NCBI RefSeq assembly: GCF_000389965.1
Contig: NC_021191.1
Location: 62,001 to 126,000, forward strand
Length of the DNA: 64,000 bases
Source of the DNA: Actinoplanes sp. N902-109
GTDB lineage: Bacteria; Actinomycetota; Actinomycetes; Mycobacteriales; Micromonosporaceae
Reading direction: 5' to 3'
Positions 7,695-14,234 of this stretch are shown one piece after another. A program made the position numbers and the translations under genes. The notes below the pieces were generated by a model. It was given only the letters and a program-made list of their open reading frames with translations. It did no database searches and was not told where the DNA came from. Numbering within the stretch: position 1 is the first letter of the stretch; each line of letters starts with the position of its first letter.

Positions 7695-8435
7695 ATGGAC
7701 GAGGTCGAAGTCGTCGTTGCCCACAGCCAGCGCGCGACACTCCGGGTCGGGGACGTGTTCCTGAAGGTCGACGTCGACCCGGCACACGCCGACATCGAGG
7801 TGCGGGCGATGGCGTTGGCACCCGTTCCGACCCCGCCAGTCCTCTGGCGCGAGCCACCCGCGCTCGCCATCGCCGCCGTTCCCGGCAAGGCGCTCGGCGT
7901 CCTCGGCGAACCGTCAACCGCGTCGTCCTCCGCGTGGGCCGCGGCAGGTGCCACCATCCGCAAGCTGCACGACGCGCCCCTGCCGCCGTGGCCGGGCCGC
8001 CACCTCGACGAGGTGGCGGCGGAACTCGACCGGGAATGCGCGTGGCTGCTCGCCAACGCCGTGCTGCCGCCCGAGGTGATCCGGCGCAACCGCGAGATCG
8101 CCGAGGCCGCACTCCGCCCGTGGAAGCCCCGGTTCATCCACGGCGACCTGCAGATCACCCACGTCTTCGTCGACGGCGACGAGGTCACCGGCATCATCGA
8201 CTGGTCGGAGGCGGCCCCCGGTGACGCCATGTCCGACCTCGCCATCCTGACCCTCGGGCACGAGGAACGCCTGGACGATCTGCTCGCCGGCTACGGCCCC
8301 GACGCAGACCGCGACATGATCCGCGCCTGGTGGTCCCTGCGCAGCCTGGTGGCCTCACGCTGGCTGATCGAACACGGCTTCGACCCGGACACCCCCGGCT
8401 GCGAATTCGACGTCCTACGAGCCCTGGCACTCTGA
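7695..8435 (+). CDS. Aminoglycoside phosphotransferase-like kinase
   Basis: A 246-residue APH/ChoK-fold small-molecule kinase. The catalytic loop is FIHGDLQITHVFV near residue 150; the usual Asn of HGDxxxxN is His here, a variant seen in some APH relatives. The metal-binding IIDWSEA follows. The N-lobe is short, and the ATP-binding Lys is not obvious. The substrate is unknown; APH-fold kinases also act on sugars, choline and amino acids, so antibiotic resistance should not be assumed. The start at 7695 has only a weak ribosome binding site, AGGATGG. Confidence 0.8.
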   Translation: MDEVEVVVAHSQRATLRVGDVFLKVDVDPAHADIEVRAMALAPVPTPPVLWREPPALAIAAVPGKALGVLGEPSTASSSAWAAAGATIRKLHDAPLPPWPGRHLDEVAAELDRECAWLLANAVLPPEVIRRNREIAEAALRPWKPRFIHGDLQITHVFVDGDEVTGIIDWSEAAPGDAMSDLAILTLGHEERLDDLLAGYGPDADRDMIRAWWSLRSLVASRWLIEHGFDPDTPGCEFDVLRALAL

Positions 8436-8459
8436 GGTTGACGGAGGAGGGCGAGCGCT

Positions 8460-8861
8460 GTGGCTTCAACCGGGTTCACCGGGTACGACTGGCAGGTCAT
8501 CGCGATCAGCCACGAGGGCCAGCAAACGAGCATTCCGGCGGGTACGCAGGTCGCGTTGCGGTTCTCCCCGAGCGGCCAGTTCGGCGCCAACGACAGCGTC
8601 AACTTCCGCAGCGGGACCTACCGTACGACCAGCGACGGCTTCACGATCGGCGACCTGTTCACCACGCTGGTCGGCTACAGCGGCGACAACCCGGCCGTCC
8701 TCCTGGCAATGAGCGCGCTGGACTCCTTCGACAGCGGCGTCCACGCAACGGCCACCCTGACCGGCGACCGGCTCGTGGTCGCAGTCGGCTCGTACACGCT
8801 CACCTGCCACCGCGGCGCCCCCCGAGCCGACGACCCAGCCGCGGCGAGTACGGACGGATAG
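8460..8861 (+). CDS. META/HslJ-like domain protein
   Basis: A 133-residue protein with a GTG start behind a strong GGAGGAGGG. The layout matches the META (HslJ) domain: YDWQVIAIS at the start, an ANDSVNFRSGTYR-type centre and a terminal TGDRLVVAVGSYTLTC strand. It has no signal peptide, unlike E. coli HslJ. It follows the kinase by 24 bases and may share its transcript. Function is unknown. Confidence 0.55.
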   Translation: MASTGFTGYDWQVIAISHEGQQTSIPAGTQVALRFSPSGQFGANDSVNFRSGTYRTTSDGFTIGDLFTTLVGYSGDNPAVLLAMSALDSFDSGVHATATLTGDRLVVAVGSYTLTCHRGAPRADDPAAASTDG

Positions 8862-8910
8862 CACGCCCTAGCGGTCACTACAGCACCCGCCAAGACCTCG
8901 GCCTTTTGTG

Positions 8911-8954
8911 TTGATCGGGTGACCGGAATCCAACCCGCCCTGTCAGCGCGGAAC
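8911..8954 (-). repeat. Degenerate third copy of the tRNA-Gly 3' part (old att remnant)
   Basis: Aligned without gaps to the 44-bp att repeat at 9118-9161, this stretch matches at 35 of 44 positions. The conserved parts include CGGGTGAC, GGAATC, AACCCGC and CTGTCAGC, the T-arm and acceptor side of tRNA-Gly. It lies about 200 bp outside the present element and reads as the scar of an earlier integration at the same tRNA. It cannot fold as a tRNA because the 5' half is missing. Confidence 0.65.
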
Positions 8955-9070
8955 TCGCGTAGGCCGTCCCCCAAGATCACCGCAGAGCGACCGGACACGA
9001 CCCCGAACCACACCCCCAGAACGACCCCCGCACCGTGGGGTGTCCGGGGCTCGGCCCCGGAGCAAATATG

Positions 9071-9114
9071 CGGGAAGCCCCTGGTCCACGCAACTTGCGG
9101 ACAGGGGCTTCCCG
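9071..9114 (-). terminator. Hairpin beyond the left att copy, probable original tRNA terminator
   Basis: A perfect 13-bp stem (9071-9083 with 9102-9114; CGGGAAGCCCCTG) encloses an 18-nt loop. It sits directly beyond the left att copy, where the downstream terminator of tRNA-Gly would have been before integration. A related but different hairpin sits at the same place beside the intact tRNA. Confidence 0.6.
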
Positions 9115-9117
9115 GCT

Positions 9118-9161
9118 TGGAGCGGGTGACGGGAATCGAACCCGCACTGTCAGCTTGGGAA
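9118..9161 (-). repeat. Left attachment site (44-bp copy of tRNA-Gly 3' part)
   Basis: Identical over 44 bp to 10963-11006, covering the anticodon loop to the encoded CCA end of tRNA-Gly on the minus strand. Identity stops abruptly on both sides (CCGTAC here against GCTGAT in the tRNA), which defines the recombination core. Confidence 0.9.
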
Positions 9162-9292
9162 CCGTACAAGCGCCTACCTTCAACGCCATCGGGCCGTCCC
9201 AGGCACGGCCAGCGGCCTGGAGCGTCCTCAAACTGCCCTCTCTAATGGCACGCCAATGGCACGGGTTGGCCATTGGCCAATGGCGGAACAGC

Positions 9293-10579
9293 TCAGCGGC
9301 GACCGTCGAGGTTCAACCTCAGTGACTCCAGTCGATCGTCCGACGCGACAGACCATGCCACGCCGATGGCCAAGTGCAAGAACCCCTCGACGGCGGCTAG
9401 AAGCCTCTGAACTTGCTCCATTTCCTCTTCCGTGCCCTGATCTGCGTGCTTTAATTGTTGGAGCTGAGTTCGGGTGGTCGCAAGTGCTGTCGCGGCGAGC
9501 TGGTGTAATATCGACGGCTTTTCGACTGGCACGCCCGCGTGGACAAAGCAAAGAATTTGGCCACGTTTAGTAGGCATGACCACTCCTCTGCCGTCAGCCC
9601 AAGTGAGGTCCTTCGACTCAGGATAGTTTTGGTCAATCCAGGCGAGAACCTCCGCATCGGAGAACGCGGCTCTTAGCAGTCGGTCAATTAGCTCAATGAG
9701 AGAGTTCGCTGCCTGCGCGACAGAATCGGCTGAGTACTGCAACGCATCCCTGGCTCCTTGAACCTTGCGGCCCAAGGAGGAACTAAGTTCGGTGACTTTC
9801 TGTCGCGATTGCCCGGAGACGAGTTCGCGCAGCTCGATTAGAAGCGCGACGATGTCGTCCTTCGCCAGTGATGAGAGTTCGGGTGGACGCGCGTCTTCAG
9901 CCACAGCCGGCGCGCTGAACTCAACCAGCTTTTCCAGTGATGTATCGAGCAACCACATCGTCGATAGCATGGTCGCGGAGAGGTCAGATGGTGGCGCCGG
10001 GAGCTTGATCCTCTGCCCCTCGGGCAGAACAGAGTAAAGGTCATCGAGTGCCACCGCGTACGGCATAAGGCCACGGGTGGCCCGTCGAAGTGCCACCGAA
10101 AGTATGACAGCGTCAATCTGCAACGCGGCTGTTAGTCGGCGGTATGCGGCCTCACCGACAGCTCGCTGGACAAATTTTTGGAATCCATCCCTCCGAATGT
10201 CCTTGGACCAGTCGGTTAGACCTTCCTTCGCCATCCTTTCGGCCTCAGCCGTGAATCGCTGCACGTCTTCCTCGGAGATCTCTTCTAGATCGCCGAATCT
10301 ATCCGTGAAGAAATCATCGAGCCGGTCAGACCAGGGTCGCGGGTTGCTATCGTCAATAAGAATCCGGATGCATGACACTGCAACGTCCCAGATCCAGATG
10401 GCCTCATCCGTGAGTCCAAACGCGCGACGTTGGGCTGGCGGTACTTGCCACAACTCTCGGGCCAGCGCGGAGTCGCTACTCTCGGCATTGGCTCGGCTAC
10501 CCTTCGCCGCCATCGCTGTCTGGTCCTTCCATGCTGCGCTTCCCTCGGCATCGGAAACGCTAGCCTCACCCCCTGACAA
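9293..10579 (-). CDS. Unrecognised 428-residue cargo protein of the tRNA-Gly element
   Basis: The only intact gene of the element. The protein is mostly helical and acidic-polar, without a signal peptide or clear membrane segment. It has no P-loop, nuclease (HxH, PD-D/ExK) or methyltransferase motif that I can find. Landmarks are an aromatic patch, DEAIWIWDVAVSCIRI, near residues 60-75, a charged helix rich in DDFF and EEISEEDVQRF, a central VTELSSSLGRKVQGARDAL, and a C-terminal hydrophobic helix, GFLHLAIGVAWSVAS. Codon use is less GC-biased than in the flanks, consistent with transfer. The start could be the ATG at 10579 or a later one (residue 22). A single cargo gene kept intact in a decayed island suggests selection; defence is possible but unproven. 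Confidence 0.7.
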   Translation of the reverse strand: MSGGEASVSDAEGSAAWKDQTAMAAKGSRANAESSDSALARELWQVPPAQRRAFGLTDEAIWIWDVAVSCIRILIDDSNPRPWSDRLDDFFTDRFGDLEEISEEDVQRFTAEAERMAKEGLTDWSKDIRRDGFQKFVQRAVGEAAYRRLTAALQIDAVILSVALRRATRGLMPYAVALDDLYSVLPEGQRIKLPAPPSDLSATMLSTMWLLDTSLEKLVEFSAPAVAEDARPPELSSLAKDDIVALLIELRELVSGQSRQKVTELSSSLGRKVQGARDALQYSADSVAQAANSLIELIDRLLRAAFSDAEVLAWIDQNYPESKDLTWADGRGVVMPTKRGQILCFVHAGVPVEKPSILHQLAATALATTRTQLQQLKHADQGTEEEMEQVQRLLAAVEGFLHLAIGVAWSVASDDRLESLRLNLDGRR

Positions 10580-10911
10580 AAACGAACGCGGTCGCCGCGA
10601 TCGGCGCGCCGGGCTTGCACTTTCACGACCTGCGGCACACCGGCAATACCCTGGCGTCGTGGGCGCCGGGCGCGAGCCTGCGCGACATCATGGCGCGGAT
10701 GGGGCACGACAGTCCCCGCGCCGCGCTGATCTACCAGCACACCAACCGGGAGGCCGATCACGGCATCGCCGACGCGATGGATGCGGCGGTCAAGGCGGCC
10801 CGACGCAAGCCGGGCAAGTGCAAGTCGAAGCGGCCCAGCGAGGGCGGCGAACCGGCCGCCGACCGGGCTAATGGCACGTTGATGGCATGCGCGGCTGTTT
10901 CCGGCCATTGA
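10564..10911 (+). pseudogene. Tyrosine recombinase (integrase), C-terminal remnant
   Basis: Only the catalytic C-terminal part survives. It carries LHFHDLRHTGNTLA (catalytic Arg and His), MARMGHDSPRA (second His) and LIYQHTN (nucleophilic Tyr). The reading frame is closed by a TAG at 10561, and recognisable homology starts only around 10590, so about three quarters of the gene, including the DNA-binding N-terminus, is gone. The break coincides with the start of the cargo gene on the other strand. Position and orientation next to the tRNA fit an int gene of an AICE-like element or prophage. Confidence 0.85.
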
Positions 10912-10917
10912 AACGAT

Positions 10918-10957
10918 GGAAGCCCTGGCGGGACCATTAGTCCTGACCAGGGCTTCC
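10918..10957 (-). terminator. Hairpin downstream of tRNA-Gly
   Basis: An 11-bp stem, GGAAGCCCTGG (10918-10928) with CCAGGGCTTCC (10947-10957), starts 6 bases beyond the tRNA 3' end. It resembles but differs from the hairpin at 9071-9114, so the element probably brought its own copy to restore termination after insertion. Confidence 0.6.
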
Positions 10958-10962
10958 GTGCG

Positions 10963-11036
10963 TGGAGCGGGTGACGGGAATCGAACCCGCACTGTCAGCT
11001 TGGGAAGCTGATGTTCTGCCATTGAACTACACCCGC
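10963..11036 (-). tRNA. tRNA-Gly (anticodon CCC)
   Basis: A 74-nt gene on the minus strand with a complete cloverleaf: acceptor stem GCGGGTG with CACCCGC, D-arm GTTC...GAAC, anticodon stem TCAGC with GCTGA and loop TTCCCAA (anticodon CCC), T-loop TTCGATT. The discriminator is T and the CCA end is encoded. Its last 44 nt are the attachment site of the element to its left. Confidence 0.95.
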
Positions 11037-11574
11037 AGCGGGCATCACTGTACCTGATCGGCGGGCGTTGTGGCGGATGAGGTTGGGGTAGACGTCGGCC
11101 GGGTGTGGCGCGGCCCAGCCCCCTCCCGGCCTGGCAGCGCCCCCGCGTGTGCCGACCGGCGCCCTGCTTGGCAGCTTCCGGCGCGCGTGTGTCGGGGGCG
11201 GGTTCCGGCCGACGTCTACGTTCCCGTGGTGGTTGGGTCAGGTCTGGGTGGCCAGGTGGGCGGTGGCGAATTCGGCGTCTGGGCGGCGGGTGGGTGCGGG
11301 CGCGCGGAGGAGCGGGGCGGTGGGGGCTGGCCGGAGGAGCGAAGCGGACGAGTCTCCCGCCGGCTGAGCGGCAGAAGCGCCGGGAGCAAGGACGGCCCGC
11401 ACGGCATCAACAGCCACCCCACCGAGTTCAACGCGGGCAGCTTCCGGCAATGCCTCGGTCAAGCCGGCCGAGACAAGCGCAGCGTCAGGCGCAGCCGACG
11501 AATCAAGCGCAGCGCCGGCCGGGGCCGTCGCAGCAGGCCCAGCGCCACGCGCAACCGATAACACAAGCGAAGCG
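11037..11574. other. 538-bp stretch without a convincing gene, repeat-rich
   Basis: Open frames exist on both strands, but their translations are low-complexity and lack any start context or known fold. The right half has imperfect repeats around GCGCAGCGTCAGGCGCAGCCG (split copies near 11476 and 11599, the second inside the next gene). It may be a region where the 3' tail of the neighbouring gene has expanded by duplication. Confidence 0.5.
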
Positions 11575-12159
11575 TCAGGGCACAGCCGCCAAGGAGAGCG
11601 CAGCGTCAGGCGCAGCCGTCGAGGAGGGGAGCGGGGAGCCGGGGCGGCGGCGGAGGGGGGCGGATAGAGAGACGGTGGTGGTGGCGGGTGGGGCGTGCCA
11701 GGTGAGGGTGATGGGTGGGAAGCGGAGGCTCATGGCGAGGGGGAGGGCGCCGGCGGGGCCGTGGCGGCGGAGCATGGCGGAATCGATGGTGAGCTCGAAG
11801 AGGCGCCAGTCGACGGCGGGGGAGGCGTGCAGGGCATCCGCCAGGCGGGTGATGACGGTGTGGTCGGTGACCGGGGTGGCGTGGCCGGTCAGGTAGGCCT
11901 CGTCGTCGCTCTCTTCCGGGGGATAGGAGTGCAGCGCGTAGCGGCCGTCCCGTTCGAGGTCGCGGCGTTTGGCGGAATCCACCAGGAAGCAATACAGCCC
12001 CTCGTCGGTGACGACCGGGGAGACCGGGTGCACGCGGGGGCCGCCGTCGGCGCGCACGGTCGCGAGGTAGCCCATGCCGGGGCCGTACTGCTGGAACAGC
12101 GCGCGGATGGCCGAGGCCAGCTCGGGCTCGGCGGAGGCAAATTCGGACCAGGATGCCAT
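11575..12159 (-). CDS. Pyridoxamine 5'-phosphate oxidase-family (split barrel) flavoprotein
   Basis: A 194-residue protein with the FMN-binding split-barrel fold. The N-terminal helix is followed by YLATVRADGGPRVHPVSPVV and then LYCFLVDSAKRRDLERDGRYALHSYPPE, the flavin/F420-contacting region of the family. The last 45 residues (from about TWHAPPA) are Ala/Ser/Pro-rich and look like a tail extended by repeat duplication. Substrate is unknown. It diverges from dcd with a LexA box in between. A TAAGAT -10-like hexamer lies 7 bases before the ATG, so translation may be leaderless. Confidence 0.82.
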   Translation of the reverse strand: MASWSEFASAEPELASAIRALFQQYGPGMGYLATVRADGGPRVHPVSPVVTDEGLYCFLVDSAKRRDLERDGRYALHSYPPEESDDEAYLTGHATPVTDHTVITRLADALHASPAVDWRLFELTIDSAMLRRHGPAGALPLAMSLRFPPITLTWHAPPATTTVSLSAPLRRRPGSPLPSSTAAPDAALSLAAVP

Positions 12160-12171
12160 GGGGACATCTTA

Positions 12172-12187
12172 TCGAACATATGTTCTA
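12172..12187. promoter_or_regulatory. LexA (SOS) box between the flavoprotein gene and dcd
   Basis: TCGAACATATGTTCTA matches the actinobacterial SOS box TCGAAC-N4-GTTCGA at 11 of 12 defined positions. It lies 13 bases before the start of the minus-strand gene, directly upstream of its -10-like TAAGAT (12166-12171), and 47 bases before the dcd start. LexA bound here should block the minus-strand promoter and could also affect dcd. Confidence 0.75.
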
Positions 12188-12234
12188 GGTGCCCACTCAA
12201 CACGGACGAAAGTGCTGGTCGGTATGGTGTGCCG

Positions 12235-12813
12235 ATGCTGCTCTCCGACCGTGACCTGGTCTCCGAGATCAAGTCGGGCACCCTCGGCCTTGAGCCCTTC
12301 GAGCCGGAGCTGATGCAGCCGTCCAGCATCGACGTACGGCTCGACCGCTTCTTCCGGGTGTTCAACAACCACCTCTACACGCACATCGACCCGGCCGAGC
12401 GCCAGGACGACCTGACCGCGCTGGTGGAGGTGGCCGGCGGGGAGCCGTTCGTGCTGCACCCGGGTGAGTTCGTGCTGGCCTCGACGCTTGAGGTGATCAC
12501 GCTGGGCGATCAGCTCGCCGGCCGGCTGGAGGGCAAGAGCAGCTTGGGGCGGCTGGGCCTGCTGACCCATTCCACCGCGGGCTTCATCGATCCGGGCTTC
12601 TCCGGCCACGTCACCCTCGAGCTGTCCAACGTGGCCAATCTGCCGATCAAGCTGTGGCCCGGCATGAAGATCGGCCAGCTGTGCATCTTCCGGCTGTCGG
12701 GCCCGGCCGAGCACCCGTACGGATCAGCGGTCTACGGCTCGCGTTACCAAGGTCAGCGCGGCCCCACGCCGAGCCGCAGCTCGCACAACTGGCGCACCTG
12801 GCCGACCAGCTGA
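12235..12813 (+). CDS. dcd: dCTP deaminase
   Basis: A 192-residue trimeric pyrimidine deaminase that converts dCTP to dUTP, or in the bifunctional actinobacterial type to dUMP, feeding dTMP synthesis. Family landmarks are present: MQPSSIDVRL near residue 30, GKSSLGR at 100-106, HSTAGFIDPGF at 112-122 and the catalytic Glu129 in VTLELSN. The ATG at 12235 has no ribosome binding site; a TATGGT hexamer (12223-12228) 7 bases upstream suggests a leaderless transcript. The stop codon opens a 26-bp tandem repeat. The LexA box lies between this gene and its divergent neighbour. Confidence 0.95.
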   Translation: MLLSDRDLVSEIKSGTLGLEPFEPELMQPSSIDVRLDRFFRVFNNHLYTHIDPAERQDDLTALVEVAGGEPFVLHPGEFVLASTLEVITLGDQLAGRLEGKSSLGRLGLLTHSTAGFIDPGFSGHVTLELSNVANLPIKLWPGMKIGQLCIFRLSGPAEHPYGSAVYGSRYQGQRGPTPSRSSHNWRTWPTS

Positions 12814-12912
12814 GGAAAAGCGTGGCCGGCCCCGGCTGAGGAAAAGCGTGGCCGGCCCCGGCTGAGGAAAAGCGTGGCCGGCCCCGGCTGAGAAGAAGCG
12901 TGTCCGGCCGGC
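12811..12912. repeat. 26-bp tandem repeat starting at the dcd stop codon
   Basis: Units begin at 12811, 12837 and 12863 and are identical; a fourth, shorter and diverged unit begins at 12889. Each unit starts with TGAGGAAAAGCG and ends in GGCCGGCCCCGGC. The first TGA is the dcd stop. GGCCGGCC within each unit is itself palindromic. Confidence 0.9.
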
Positions 12913-12921
12913 TGAGAAAAG

Positions 12922-13773
12922 CTAGCTGAGGAACAGCGCAGCGGCGCGGCGGATCTCGGGCATGGGCAGCGGCGAAGTGCCCAGCACCTGCAGCGCCACG
13001 GCGTCGGCCCCGGCCTCGAAGTGCTCGAGGACCCGCGACTTGACCGTGGCGTCGTCGCCCCAGGCGACCAGCGTGTCGACCCAGCGATCGCTGCCCTCGC
13101 CGGCGAAGTCCTCGTCGGTCATGCCGTAACGCCGCAGGTTGTTGGTGTAGTTGGGCAGGGCGAGGTAGTGGGCGATGGCCTTCCTGCCGGTGGCCCGGGC
13201 GGTGTCGGCGTCGTCGGACAGGATGATTTTGTGTTCCGGGACGAGCAGCCGATCCGGTCCGAGGATGCGCCGCGCGTCGGCGGTGTGCTCCGGCGGCACG
13301 AGATAGGGCAGCGCCCCGGCCGACGCCTCGGCCGCGAGACCGAGCGCCTTGGGACCCAGGGCGGCCAGCATGCGCTTTTCTTCCGGTACGGACGGGAGCT
13401 GCCCCAGGAAGCCACGGAGCTTGGTCAACGGACGGACATAGCGCTGGCCGGTCGCCTCGGTGGCAGGCGCATGCCCCATGCCGAGACCCAGCACGAACCG
13501 CCCGGGGCAGGCGTCGTCGATCCGGGTGAAACTGGCCTGGAGCACCGCCGGATCGCTGCGCCAGATGTCCACGATGCTGGTGCCGACGATCAGCCGGGAC
13601 GTCGCCGCCAGGATCGCCTCGGGCAGCGCCAGGTCGTCGGCCGGGCTGCCGCCGATCCACAATGAGCCGAAGCCCAGCTGCTCGATCTCCGCGGCGGCCG
13701 CGGCGACCTCCGCCGGGGTGTCCGGCCAGTTACGACCGGCGGTCCACAGTCCGAAGCGCCTGAGAGAGTCCAT
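12922..13773 (-). CDS. F420-dependent LLM-class oxidoreductase
   Basis: A 283-residue TIM-barrel luciferase-like protein of the actinobacterial F420 type (the TIGR03620-like group). The N-terminus has AAEIEQLGFGSLWIG, followed by GTSIVDIWRSDPAVLQ, GRFVLGLGMGHAP and the C-terminal GADAVALQVL. Such enzymes use reduced F420 on unknown small molecules. The first strand FGLWTAG places the start at the ATG at 13773. It is transcribed towards dcd and stands alone. Confidence 0.88.
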   Translation of the reverse strand: MDSLRRFGLWTAGRNWPDTPAEVAAAAAEIEQLGFGSLWIGGSPADDLALPEAILAATSRLIVGTSIVDIWRSDPAVLQASFTRIDDACPGRFVLGLGMGHAPATEATGQRYVRPLTKLRGFLGQLPSVPEEKRMLAALGPKALGLAAEASAGALPYLVPPEHTADARRILGPDRLLVPEHKIILSDDADTARATGRKAIAHYLALPNYTNNLRRYGMTDEDFAGEGSDRWVDTLVAWGDDATVKSRVLEHFEAGADAVALQVLGTSPLPMPEIRRAAALFLS

Positions 13774-13823
13774 GCCGGCGATCGTACGATTGCGTCAGCC
13801 GATTCGCCCGGGAGGATTTCGTG

Positions 13824-14117
13824 ATGTACCTGATGATTTCGACGTACCAGGCGCCCCTCGACAAGGTCGACGAGGCACGGGCGGACCACCTGGCGTTCCT
13901 CGCCGGGCTGGAGGAGCGCGGCCTGGTCGTGTCGGCCGGCCGGCAGGAACCTGCGGTCGGCGGCGTGGTCATCCTCGGTGTGCCGACCGAGGCCGAGGCG
14001 GTCGAGCTGATGGCGCAGGACCCGTACGTGCAGCGCGGCCTGGCCGACTACAAGGCCATCGGCTGGCAACCCAGCCGCGGCGTCCTGGCCGACTGGAAGC
14101 CGGCGGCCGACCGCTGA
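13824..14117 (+). CDS. YCII-domain protein
   Basis: A 97-residue alpha+beta-barrel protein of the YCII family (MYLMISTYQAPLDKVDEARADH, then VVILGVPTEAEAVELMAQDPY and a terminal KAIGWQPSRG). Functions in this family are mostly unknown; some members are dehydrochlorinase-like. The ATG at 13824 is preferred over the GTG three bases earlier because GGGAGGA then lies at proper distance. Its last codons begin a 36-bp tandem repeat. Confidence 0.82.
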   Translation: MYLMISTYQAPLDKVDEARADHLAFLAGLEERGLVVSAGRQEPAVGGVVILGVPTEAEAVELMAQDPYVQRGLADYKAIGWQPSRGVLADWKPAADR

Positions 14118-14203
14118 AACACTCGCGGACGGAAGCTGGCGGCCAACCGCTGAAAAACTCGCGGACGGAAGCCGGCGGCCGACCGCTGAAAAACTCGCGG
14201 GCG
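14096..14203. repeat. 36-bp tandem repeat spanning the YCII gene stop
   Basis: Three units begin at 14096, 14132 and 14168, each of the form GAAGCCGGCGGCC...ACCGCTGAAA...CTCGCGG with a few substitutions. The first unit contains the stop codon of the YCII gene; the other two lie in the intergenic space. The design is the same as at 12811-12912, where a gene's stop is also inside the first unit. Confidence 0.85.
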
Positions 14204-14234
14204 GGCCGCGGAAGAGCAAAAAGCCGCGCCAGAG

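Larger units (their letters stand above)
9118..11006. mobile_element. Decayed integrative element at tRNA-Gly(CCC)
   Basis: The element is bounded by a perfect 44-bp direct repeat, 9118-9161 and 10963-11006. The right copy is the 3' part of an intact tRNA-Gly and the left copy is the displaced tRNA end. Next to the tRNA is the C-terminal stump of a tyrosine integrase, the usual place for int in tRNA-inserted elements. The remaining interior is one unrecognised gene on the minus strand. At about 1.9 kb with no replication or excision gene, it is no longer mobile by itself. Base composition is visibly lower than the flanks (about 58-63% GC in lines I counted). Confidence 0.85.

Noticed and set aside
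7695..8435. Antibiotic resistance gene
   Set aside because: The APH fold alone does not define an aminoglycoside substrate, and no resistance context is present.
9118..9161. A second complete tRNA-Gly gene
   Set aside because: Only the 3' 44 nt are present; the sequence beyond cannot form the anticodon stem, D-arm or acceptor 5' strand.
11070..11896. Plus-strand open frames over the noncoding stretch and the flavoprotein gene
   Set aside because: Products are low-complexity, and the frames run antisense through a recognisable protein family without a ribosome binding site.
12811..12912. CRISPR-like array after dcd
   Set aside because: The 26-bp units are head-to-tail with no unique spacers and there are no cas genes.
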